From NCBI GenBank assembly GCA_046294495.1, contig JBKBKV010000053.1, forward strand, positions 1 to 12,103: a DNA stretch of 12,103 bases. The letters run 5' to 3'. The position numbers were made by a program, and so were the translations under genes. Position 1 is the first letter of the stretch. Each line of letters opens with the position of its first letter. The stretch comes from HRBIN23 sp046294495 (GTDB lineage: Bacteria; Chloroflexota; Dehalococcoidia; Lucifugimonadales; HRBIN23). The notes under the pieces were generated by a model. That model did not search any database. It was not told where the DNA came from and saw only the letters and a program-made list of their open reading frames with translations. Below are positions 1 through 5,949 of this stretch, in pieces.

Positions 1-1
1 G

Positions 2-907
2 GCCTGGGAGCGTGGGGATGGGGAGGCCATTTTCGCCCTGCTGTTGGCCGAGATAGCCTTTGCCATTGGTATAGGCGTGGACTTCCTCCGCCTCGGGGAC
101 GACATAGACCGGATGAACACGGTCTTCAAGTTCTATATCCAGGGGTGGGTGCTCCTGGCCCTGGCCTCGGTCTACGCCCTGGGGCGGGTGCTCCCCCGGC
201 TGCTGAAGCATCCCTCGGAGCCCCGTCCAGCCCCCCTCCTGCCTGATCTGGGGGGATGCCCCCCAGGGGCAGGGGAGGTGTGCACCTCCCAGAGCGTTGT
301 GCGTCCACGGCTAAGAGCATGGGGTGTGGCGTGGACAGGGGTGTTCGTCTTATTGCTGCTCAGCGCGGGTGTATACCCTATCCTGGGTAGCCGCGCTCGC
401 CTATCTGACCGCTTTACCATCCTTCCCCTTACCCTAGACGGCACCGCCTTTATGGAGCGGGCCGTCCATAGAGAAGAGCATGGAGAGGTTGGACTGCGTT
501 GGGACAGGGATGCCATTCGCTGGCTGTGGATAAATGTGCAGGGGTCTCCGGTTATCGCCGAGGCCAACACGCCCCTTTACCGCTGGGGTGGGCGCGTTTC
601 GGTCTACACGGGCCTCCCTTCAGTGGTTGGGTGGTCGTGGCATCAGATGCAACAGAGGTGTGGCAAGGCCGAGTGCCCTCCGGTTGAGGAACGCCTGGTA
701 GATTTGCAACGCCTTTATTCCACCATTGACATAGCCTCTGCCCAGGGCATCCTGAAGCGCTACGGAGTGCGCTATGTGTATGTGGGGGAGACCGAGAGGC
801 TTTATTACCCACCGGAGGGCATAGAGAAGTTCGCCGAGATGGAGCGCCTTGGATTGCTTCTGGTGGCTTACCAGAATGAGAGGGTTACCATCTACCAGGT
901 GCCATGA
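2..907 (+). CDS. DUF2298-family multi-pass membrane protein, C-terminal part (5' truncated)
   Basis: The reading frame is open from base 2 to the TGA at 905-907 (301 codons) and has no start in the window, so this is the C-terminal end of a longer protein. The first in-frame start-like codon, TTG at 44, lies inside a membrane segment and is not a credible start. Visible features are a hydrophobic stretch at the left edge, the run DDIDRMNTVFKFYIQGW that continues into a second membrane helix, a third helix (WTGVFVLLLLSAGVYPIL), and a soluble tail with a GSPVIAEANTPLYRWGGRVS-like stretch. I recognise this combination as DUF2298 (YYY-type membrane protein), common in Chloroflexota and archaea and of unknown function. 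A glycosyltransferase-like membrane role is sometimes suggested but nothing here shows it. The linker between helices two and three is encoded by strong palindromes (235-290). The phosphatase gene follows directly. Confidence 0.8.
   Translation, partial: AWERGDGEAIFALLLAEIAFAIGIGVDFLRLGDDIDRMNTVFKFYIQGWVLLALASVYALGRVLPRLLKHPSEPRPAPLLPDLGGCPPGAGEVCTSQSVVRPRLRAWGVAWTGVFVLLLLSAGVYPILGSRARLSDRFTILPLTLDGTAFMERAVHREEHGEVGLRWDRDAIRWLWINVQGSPVIAEANTPLYRWGGRVSVYTGLPSVVGWSWHQMQQRCGKAECPPVEERLVDLQRLYSTIDIASAQGILKRYGVRYVYVGETERLYYPPEGIEKFAEMERLGLLLVAYQNERVTIYQVP
235..290. repeat. Palindrome cluster inside the DUF2298 coding region
   Basis: Two strong hairpins lie side by side in the reading frame. CTGGGGGG (248-255) and CCCCCCAG (259-266) pair around a 3-base ATG loop. 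GGGAGGTG (273-280) and CACCTCCC (283-290) pair around a 2-base loop. CCTCCTGCC (235-243) is also nearly complementary to 268-278, so the first hairpin can sit within a longer imperfect stem. The encoded peptide is a Pro/Gly-rich, Cys-containing linker unlike the membrane helices around it. The frame stays open. This could be a palindromic repeat that inserted in frame. Confidence 0.55.
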
Positions 908-939
908 GGGGGGTCCCTCAGGCGTGGGCGAACGGGAGG

Positions 940-948
940 TGGTATGCT
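940..948 (+). promoter_or_regulatory. Possible extended -10 (TGG-TATGCT) for the phosphatase gene
   Basis: TG at 940-941, one base, then TATGCT at 943-948 resembles an extended -10 element. No -35 is visible. If real, transcription would begin near 955, almost at the ATG at 958, giving a nearly leaderless mRNA. Weak evidence, since the element lies just 33 bases after the upstream stop codon. Confidence 0.2.
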
Positions 949-957
949 AGAGATGGT

Positions 958-1659
958 ATGATGCTGAAGCCACTGGCTATCATTGTGGACTTTGATGGGA
1001 CAATAACCCTCCGAGACACGGGCGATATCCTTATGGAGCGCTTCTGCGGTGGGGGGTGGGGGGACATAGACCCCTACTGGGAGCAGGGTTTACTGAGCGG
1101 ACGGGAGGCCCTGTCCCGCTACTTCTCTGCACTCCCGGCGCACCGGGAAGCCATGGTGCGGTGCGTTCAGGAGCAGCATCGCCTGCGCCCCGGCTTCCAC
1201 GAGTTTGTGCGCTGGTGTGCCCAGCGGGGCCTGCCCCTTACTATCGCCTCCGGTGGTCTGGACTTCTATATCCAGGCGGTCCTGGAGCGGGAGGGGCTTT
1301 CGCTCCCCCTTTATAGCGCCACGGCCGATTTCCGCGGGCCTCGGTTGGGGGTGCGCTTTGCCAACGGGGTGCGCAGTTGCCCCGAGGTGGGGGTGTGCAA
1401 ATGCTGGCTGGTGGAGAGGATGAAGGGGGAGTCCCTAAGGGTGGCCTATGTGGGGGACGGCATCACCGACGCCTGCGCCGCCCGCCGTGCCGACCTGGTA
1501 TTCGCCCGCAGGTGGCTTCTGGAATACTGTCGTAAGCATGGCCTGCCCTGCCATACTTTTGAGACCTTCGCTGAAGTGCAGGAGTGCCTGGCTGGGTGGT
1601 TACACCCAGAGAAGGGTAGCGCTGTCGCTAGGAGGCGGATGCCGGGCGCACCAGGATAA
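958..1659 (+). CDS. HAD-IB family phosphatase, MtnX-like
   Basis: A predicted cytosolic phosphomonoesterase of 233 residues. HAD motif I is DFDGT at 11-15, with nucleophile D11 and acid/base D13. Motif II is the Ser of ASGG (S98). The motif III lysine is probably K148 within CKCW. Motif IV is GDGITD at 166-171, followed by an AADLVFARRWL-like stretch typical of MtnX and phosphoserine phosphatase-like proteins. MtnX dephosphorylates a methylthiopentenyl phosphate in methionine salvage, but no other salvage gene is present, so the substrate is open. Start choice is uncertain: ATG 904 overlaps the upstream stop (ATGA) and would add 18 unconserved-looking residues; ATG 958 or 961 sits just before the conserved core. 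The closest purine-rich Shine-Dalgarno (934-940) is too far from 958. The last 32 bases overlap the 3' end of the converging regulator gene. Confidence 0.8.
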   Translation: MMLKPLAIIVDFDGTITLRDTGDILMERFCGGGWGDIDPYWEQGLLSGREALSRYFSALPAHREAMVRCVQEQHRLRPGFHEFVRWCAQRGLPLTIASGGLDFYIQAVLEREGLSLPLYSATADFRGPRLGVRFANGVRSCPEVGVCKCWLVERMKGESLRVAYVGDGITDACAARRADLVFARRWLLEYCRKHGLPCHTFETFAEVQECLAGWLHPEKGSAVARRRMPGAPG

Positions 1660-2338
1660 GGGTGGCCACAGGTATCCCCAGCACCACCTCCCCCTCCCTC
1701 GTTTGTAAGGTGAGCGTCCCCTTGTAACTGGCCGCCTCTTTGACGGTGAGCGTTGCGCCCGGTCGTATCCCGCTCTCTTCAAAGAAGCGCAAAAGGCGCT
1801 GGTCCTCCTCAGGCACCCTGTCCACAACAACGGCGTCTCCCTCTCTGGCTTCGGTGAGGGGGTGCACTGGGAGGGGTTTCTCCCTATCCCTGTATCCTGG
1901 GATGGGATGGCCAAAGGGGCATCGGGTAGGGTAATGCAGGGCCTTTGCCAGATACTCCTCCAGATAGGGTGAGATAGCGTGCTCCATACGGTGGGCCTCT
2001 TCGTGTGCACGGTGCCATTCTATTTTCAACAGGTCTACCAGCAGGCATTCGGCCAAGCGATGGCGGCGCACCACCGATTCGGCCAGGGCCGTGCCCTTGG
2101 CCGTAAGGGAGATGGCCCGGGTGTCGTCTATTTGCACCATGCCCTGCTTCACCAAGCGCTTGAGGGTGCCCACCACCGTAGGGATGGAGACCTGGAGGGC
2201 CTCGGCTAGGCGACTGGGGCTTATGCGCTCGCCCCGCTCTTGCAGTTTGTAGATGGCTTGGAGGTAGTTTTCTACGACAATGCTTACTTCAGGGCGTGGC
2301 TCCCCCAGGAAAGTGGACACTGATACCCTCCGTTCCAT
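1628..2338 (-). CDS. DtxR/MntR-family metal-dependent transcriptional repressor
   Basis: An iron- or manganese-sensing DNA-binding regulator. From the ATG at 2338 it has 236 residues; a GTG at 2353 would add five. A purine-rich GGGGGAGGG stands 2-3 bases before the ATG. Order of parts: winged helix-turn-helix (about 20-85, including SRLAEALQVSIPTVVGTLKRL), dimerisation and metal-binding domain (about 86-150, ending in the family's PFGHPIPG), and a C-terminal FeoA/SH3-like domain (about 160-236). Aligned by eye with DtxR, the ancillary ligands His79, Glu83 and His98 and the primary ligands Glu105 and His106 are kept (AHEEAHRMEH). Position 102 is His rather than Cys, and position 10 (Met in DtxR, Asp in MntR) is Asn. 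The gene is divergent from phnDCE across a shared promoter region, so it may regulate itself and that operon. Metal specificity cannot be read from sequence. Confidence 0.9.
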   Translation of the reverse strand: MERRVSVSTFLGEPRPEVSIVVENYLQAIYKLQERGERISPSRLAEALQVSIPTVVGTLKRLVKQGMVQIDDTRAISLTAKGTALAESVVRRHRLAECLLVDLLKIEWHRAHEEAHRMEHAISPYLEEYLAKALHYPTRCPFGHPIPGYRDREKPLPVHPLTEAREGDAVVVDRVPEEDQRLLRFFEESGIRPGATLTVKEAASYKGTLTLQTREGEVVLGIPVATLILVRPASAS

Positions 2339-2350
2339 ACCCTCCCCCTG

Positions 2351-2417
2351 CACCTATCTTATGCCATTGGCCTGTGCCTTCTCAACTGATAGGTGATGCA
2401 AAGTGGAGTAGTTAGGT
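2351..2417. promoter_or_regulatory. TAGGT half-sites, possible operator of the DtxR-family regulator
   Basis: CACCTAT (2351-2357) and ATAGGTG (2389-2395) form a 7-base inverted pair, and TTAGGT recurs at 2412-2417. TTAGGT is the half-site of the known DtxR/IdeR operator. None of these is a complete 19-bp palindrome. The 2412-2417 copy falls at the predicted start of the regulator's own transcript, which would suit autoregulation. Speculative. Confidence 0.3.
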
Positions 2418-2420
2418 CGC

Positions 2421-2450
2421 ATTATCTCAAAGAGTGGGGCTTGACACCAA
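2421..2450 (-). promoter_or_regulatory. Possible promoter of the DtxR-family gene
   Basis: On the minus strand, TTGGTG (2450-2445), an 18-base spacer and GATAAT (2426-2421) resemble a sigma-70 promoter. The -10 matches 5 of 6 bases but the -35 only its TTG. The -35 overlaps the -35 of the phnD promoter on the other strand, so one bound protein could control both. Confidence 0.4.
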
Positions 2451-2469
2451 AAGCGAATTAGCATATATT
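2441..2469 (+). promoter_or_regulatory. Sigma-70-type promoter of the phnDCE operon
   Basis: A perfect -35 TTGACA (2441-2446), a 17-base spacer and a -10 TATATT (2464-2469) make this the best-matching promoter in the window. Transcription would start near 2476, leaving a leader of about 70 bases before phnD. The local DNA is AT-rich compared with its surroundings. Confidence 0.75.
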
Positions 2470-2549
2470 ATAGTCAACAATACAAGTAATACGCCCCGCC
2501 TGCTGGGAGGGCTACGGGGGCACAACGGGCAGGGGCAAAGAGGTGAACT

Positions 2550-3524
2550 ATGCGCCGTTGGGTTGCAGCGTCCGTGGGGGTTGTTGCCCTTCTAGCGGGG
2601 GCGGTGATGCTGGGCTATCTCCTGGGCGTCCGCGGGCAATGGGCTGGCCAACCCCAGCAGTCGCCCCAACAACGCCTAGTATTGGCAATTCAGCCTACTA
2701 TGGCCGCCAGCGAGATGCTGGAGAAGGCCAAACCTCTAGAGCAGTTCCTGGAGAGGCAACTAGGGGGCAAGGTGGATGTAGAGGTTTATGTCCCCACCAG
2801 TTACGCCGCCGTAGTTGAGGCCCTCCGCTTTGGGCAGGCCCAGGTGGCCTTTATGTCGGCGTGGCCTGCCCAACTGGCTGTGCAGATGGGCGGCGCAGAG
2901 GTGTCTCTGGCCGAGGTGCGGGAGGTTATACACGGCCAGGAGAAGGTGGAGGCTCCCTATTACTATTCCTATTGGGTGGTGCCCAGGGAAAGCCCCTACC
3001 AGGAACTGGCCTCTTTGAAGGGCAAGCGGGCGTGCTTCCCCAGCCCTATCTCCACCTCAGGGTATGTGGCCCCTATGGGGCGTTTGGTGGAACTGGGCTA
3101 CCTCACAGCAGCACCGGGGAAGGAGGCCGACCCCAAAGCCTTCTTTGGAGAGGTGCTCTTCGGTGGTGGCTACGCCCAGTGCTGGCAGGCCCTCAAGCAG
3201 GGCCAGGTGGATGTAACCATCATCGCCGGGGATGTGTCGGAGAAACTTTATCGGGAGGTGCTGGCGGGCACCCGCATCTTGGGCGAGCAAGGCCCTATCC
3301 CCTCCCACGCCGTCGTAGTGAGCAAAGAGTTGCATGAGCCTTTGCGCACCCTGGTCATTGAGAGCATTGAAGGCCTGGGCGCACCGGAGTATCGGGCCCT
3401 GATGCGCTCTTTTATCTCCAGCACATTCGTGGGCTTCCGGCGCACCACAGCCCAGGAGCACCTGGCGACCCTCCAGCGCTACCTGAAACTGGCGGGCCTG
3501 AAGTTTACCGAGCGTCTAGGCTAG
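2550..3524 (+). CDS. phnD: PhnD-type phosphate/phosphite/phosphonate ABC transporter substrate-binding protein
   Basis: The extracytoplasmic ligand-binding subunit of an importer, 324 residues, the usual size for the family. The ATG at 2550 has GAGGTGA upstream (2541-2547). An N-terminal signal sequence or membrane anchor (about 1-29) lacks a lipobox cysteine. The mature part starts with a LVLAIQPT strand and contains the family pattern TSYAAVVEAL (83-92), a VAFMSAWPA loop (99-107), and STSG at 168-171, which in PhnD proteins caps the helix that binds the phosphonate oxygens. The ligand may be phosphonate, phosphite, methylphosphonate or phosphate; sequence alone does not decide. No C-P lyase, phosphonatase or phosphite dehydrogenase gene is in the window. 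It is first in a phnD-phnC-phnE operon with a strong promoter ahead, and its stop lies 2 bases before phnC. Confidence 0.88.
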   Translation: MRRWVAASVGVVALLAGAVMLGYLLGVRGQWAGQPQQSPQQRLVLAIQPTMAASEMLEKAKPLEQFLERQLGGKVDVEVYVPTSYAAVVEALRFGQAQVAFMSAWPAQLAVQMGGAEVSLAEVREVIHGQEKVEAPYYYSYWVVPRESPYQELASLKGKRACFPSPISTSGYVAPMGRLVELGYLTAAPGKEADPKAFFGEVLFGGGYAQCWQALKQGQVDVTIIAGDVSEKLYREVLAGTRILGEQGPIPSHAVVVSKELHEPLRTLVIESIEGLGAPEYRALMRSFISSTFVGFRRTTAQEHLATLQRYLKLAGLKFTERLG

Positions 3525-3526
3525 CC

Positions 3527-4270
3527 ATGCACGAAGGCCTTTTTGTCCCTCTCCAGGCGGAAGGGGTGTGGTTCGCCTATCGGCCTGGGGTGTGGGTGTT
3601 GCGGGATGTCTCATTGGCGGTGGCGCAGGGGTCCCTGGCTATGGTTATGGGGCCTTCTGGGGCCGGCAAGACCACCCTGCTGAAGGTGCTGGCGGGCCTC
3701 CTGCGCCCCCAGCGCGGGGTGGTGCGCGTCCTGGGTGTGGAGGCGCAGAAGGGCCTCCCCCGCTCCTTGCGTCCCCAGGTGGGCTATATTCCCCAGCAGT
3801 TGGGCCTCGTGCGAAGCCTCACTGCCCTGGAGAATGTCCTAATGGGGGCTTTGGGGCGGCAGCGCGGTGTGGGGGTGTTGCTGGGGCTTTTCCCCAGGTA
3901 TGAGGTGGAGCGGGCGCGCTCTGCTCTGGAGTTGCTGGGCATAGGGCATAAGGCCTATGAAAAGGTTTTCCGTCTTAGTGGGGGGGAGCGCCAGCGGGTA
4001 GCCATCGCCCGCACCCTGCTTCAGCGCCCCAAAGTTGTGCTGGCCGACGAGTTCGTATCCGACCTGGACCTGCCCAGGGCAGCGGAGATACTACGCCTGA
4101 TGCGCCAGGTGTGCCAGCGGGAGGGGATGACCTTCATAATGAACATGCACGAGGTGCAACTGGTGCAGGAGTTCGGCGACCAGGTCTACATGGTGAAGGA
4201 TGGACAGGTGCGCCACCAGTGCGTGGGGCGGGAGGTTACCTGGGAACTCCTGCAGGAGGTGTTGCAGTGA
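3527..4270 (+). CDS. phnC: PhnC-type ABC transporter ATP-binding protein
   Basis: The cytoplasmic ATPase that powers the PhnDCE importer, 247 residues. Walker A is GPSGAGKT (42-49), the Q-loop lies around Q90/Q91, the ABC signature is LSGGERQR (150-157), Walker B is VVLADE (170-175) followed by the D-loop SDLD, and the switch histidine is H208 in NMHEV. All residues needed for ATP hydrolysis are present. The ATG at 3527 comes 2 bases after the phnD stop and has no clear Shine-Dalgarno of its own, so translation is probably coupled. The end overlaps phnE (GTGA). Identity as PhnC rather than another small-molecule ABC ATPase rests mainly on its position between phnD and phnE. Confidence 0.9.
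   Translation: MHEGLFVPLQAEGVWFAYRPGVWVLRDVSLAVAQGSLAMVMGPSGAGKTTLLKVLAGLLRPQRGVVRVLGVEAQKGLPRSLRPQVGYIPQQLGLVRSLTALENVLMGALGRQRGVGVLLGLFPRYEVERARSALELLGIGHKAYEKVFRLSGGERQRVAIARTLLQRPKVVLADEFVSDLDLPRAAEILRLMRQVCQREGMTFIMNMHEVQLVQEFGDQVYMVKDGQVRHQCVGREVTWELLQEVLQ
4254..4260 (+). promoter_or_regulatory. Shine-Dalgarno that fixes the phnE start
   Basis: AGGAGGT inside the end of phnC lies 6 bases before GTG 4267, an ideal spacing. It supports that GTG over the earlier in-frame ATG at 4111, which would place 52 extra residues fully inside phnC. Confidence 0.8.
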
Positions 4271-5028
4271 GGCGGGACCTGCTGGTGTTGGGAGGGGTGG
4301 CAATAGCCCTGGGGGTGGTGCTGGGGCAACTGGGCTTCTTTGACGGGGAACGCCTGGGCAGGGGCCTGGTCAATGCTGGGCGCTTCGCTTCGGATATGGT
4401 GCCCCCAGACGCCTCGGTGCTGGCGGTGGCTGGCAGGGCCCTGCTAGAGACGGTGCAGATGGCCTTCGCCGGCACCTTGCTGGGCTTCCTCATCTCCCTG
4501 CCGTTGGGCATCCTGGGGACACGCCACCTCTTCCCATCCTTCGTTACCTCCCTGGCGCGCCTGGTGAGTGCCGTGGTGCGAACCGTCCCGGTGCTCCTGT
4601 GGGCCATCCTCTTTGTGGTTATCGTGGGGCTGGGGCCTCTGGCCGGCACCCTGGGCGTGGCACTTTACACAGTGGGTTACCTTGCCAAACTTTACGCCGA
4701 ACTCTTTGAGGGAACCGACCCTGAGATCCTGGAGGCGGTGCGGGGGGTAGGGGCCTCTCGCCTGCACCTGGTGCGTTTCGTGGTGCTCCCGGAGGGGGCC
4801 AATGCGGTGCTGGCCCAACTCCTCTTTATGCTGGAATACAACATCCGTGCCTCCTCTATCCTGGGGTTCGTGGGCGCCGGGGGCGTGGGCTTCGTGATGC
4901 AGGTGTATTTGCAGACCCTGGAATATCAGCGCCTGGCAACGGTGCTCCTGCTCATTCTGGGGCTGGTGCTGGCGATGGATGCCCTCAGCGGATGGGTGCG
5001 TCGGCGTTTCCTTCTGGCGCCCCGCTAG
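4267..5028 (+). CDS. phnE: PhnE-type ABC transporter permease
   Basis: The inner-membrane channel subunit of the importer, 253 residues from a GTG whose last two bases belong to the phnC stop (TGA 4268-4270). Hydrophobic helices lie at about 5-24, 58-85, 100-122, 126-145, 185-212 and 222-242. The cytoplasmic EAA loop, which docks on the ATPase, is EAVRGVGASRL... at 156-175. An SILGFVGAGGVGFVM segment (197-211) is typical of PhnE permeases. One permease gene implies a homodimer. No terminator with a T-run was seen in the 35 bases before the converging SDR gene. Confidence 0.88.
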   Translation: MRRDLLVLGGVAIALGVVLGQLGFFDGERLGRGLVNAGRFASDMVPPDASVLAVAGRALLETVQMAFAGTLLGFLISLPLGILGTRHLFPSFVTSLARLVSAVVRTVPVLLWAILFVVIVGLGPLAGTLGVALYTVGYLAKLYAELFEGTDPEILEAVRGVGASRLHLVRFVVLPEGANAVLAQLLFMLEYNIRASSILGFVGAGGVGFVMQVYLQTLEYQRLATVLLLILGLVLAMDALSGWVRRRFLLAPR

Positions 5029-5063
5029 GTTCCGCTCCGCGAAGGGGGCTGTGGAGCCAGCAC

Positions 5064-5858
5064 CTAGTAGTGTATGCCCAGGGAAGCGCCCCCATCTATG
5101 GCGATGGATTGCCCGGCAATGGCGTCTGCCAGGGGGGAGCACAGGAACACCGCCAGGTGGGCTATCTCCTCTGGCTCTAGGAGGCGTCCCAGGGGTAGAG
5201 AGCGCGCCTCCTCCCGCTCTAACTCTTCCTGGGACATCCCCCGTAAAAGGGCTTCCCTCTGAATGCGGGCTAGCCAGCGCGGTGTGCGAGTGATATCCGG
5301 GTGGAGCACATTCACCCTAATGCCATCTCGGAGAACCTGTTGGGCCAACTGCTTCCCAAAGTTTGACAGGGCGGCGCACACAGGGCCGTTGTCTATCCCG
5401 TGGGGGCGCACCGCACGGGCCGACATCCCGGCGATAATAACGATGCGCCCCCAGCGTTGCTGTTGCATATAGGGCACCACCGCTCGGGTCGTGCGCACCA
5501 CGCTGAAAAACTTCAGGTTCATGTGGGAAGTCCACTGCTGGTCCGATAGGGTAAAGAAGGTGCCCCCGCCCGGCTCGTTGGCAGAGCACACCAGGATATC
5601 GGCCCTTCCTAAGGAGTGCACCGCCTCTTCCACGAAACGCCTACACTCCTGTTCCTGCTTCAGGTCGGCCGCAATGGGGATGCAGCGGCGCCCGGTCGCC
5701 TTTTGTATCTCCTGAGCGGTTCGCTGTAAGTCGTCCCGCCCCCGTGCGCATATGGCCACATCTACCCCCTCTCGTGCAAGCGCAAAGGCGATGGCCCTCC
5801 CGATGCCCTTGCTTCCCCCGGTAACTAGCCCTGTGCGTCCCTGTAGGCCCAAGTCCAT
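5064..5858 (-). CDS. Atypical short-chain dehydrogenase/reductase-fold protein lacking the Ser-Tyr-Lys triad
   Basis: A Rossmann-fold SDR protein of 264 residues. The ATG at 5858 has GGAGGGAG upstream at good spacing. The cofactor loop TGGSKGIG (13-20) is intact, a following strand ends in ICARG (36-40), and DLKQ (65-68) suits adenine binding. The C-terminal AIDGGASLG is normal for classical SDRs. The catalytic region is not. The usual NNAG is CSANE (91-95). Aligning the stretch GRIVIIAG...NGPVCAALSNF (137-167) with classical SDRs by eye places Gly144 at catalytic Ser, Asn157 at Tyr and Cys161 at Lys; the helix Asn (N114) is kept. It may bind NAD(P)H without classical reductase chemistry, or use another mechanism. 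Convergent with phnE and divergent from the VOC gene. Confidence 0.85.
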   Translation of the reverse strand: MDLGLQGRTGLVTGGSKGIGRAIAFALAREGVDVAICARGRDDLQRTAQEIQKATGRRCIPIAADLKQEQECRRFVEEAVHSLGRADILVCSANEPGGGTFFTLSDQQWTSHMNLKFFSVVRTTRAVVPYMQQQRWGRIVIIAGMSARAVRPHGIDNGPVCAALSNFGKQLAQQVLRDGIRVNVLHPDITRTPRWLARIQREALLRGMSQEELEREEARSLPLGRLLEPEEIAHLAVFLCSPLADAIAGQSIAIDGGASLGIHY

Positions 5859-5885
5859 CGGCTCCCTCCCGAGCAGGCCTGCGCG

Positions 5886-5913
5886 CCACGCCCCAACTAT
5901 GGCGTGGTATAAT
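5886..5913 (+). promoter_or_regulatory. Extended -10 promoter with an adjoining inverted repeat, upstream of the VOC gene
   Basis: TGG-TATAAT (5905-5913) is a consensus extended -10, and no -35 is needed or seen. Just upstream, CCACGCC (5886-5892) and GGCGTGG (5901-5907) form a perfect 7-base inverted repeat with an 8-base spacer. The right arm overlaps the TG element. A dimeric repressor bound there would block the promoter, so it is a candidate operator. It lies between the divergent SDR and VOC genes and could affect both. Confidence 0.55.
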
Positions 5914-5949
5914 CCCTACGGCCTATACGAATATACAAGGGGGACACCT

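Noticed and set aside
4111..4266. An upstream ATG start for phnE
   Set aside because: It would lie fully within phnC in another frame and add a non-hydrophobic extension. GTG 4267 has an ideal Shine-Dalgarno and the GTGA overlap typical of coupled genes.
5029..5063. Terminator between phnE and the SDR gene
   Set aside because: Only a weak 5-base pairing (GCTCC/GGAGC) and no T-run on either strand.
4444..5142. Long minus-strand open frame opposite phnE (His/Gln-rich)
   Set aside because: Composition is that of a shadow of a GC-rich gene. The plus-strand frame has clear permease helices and the EAA loop.
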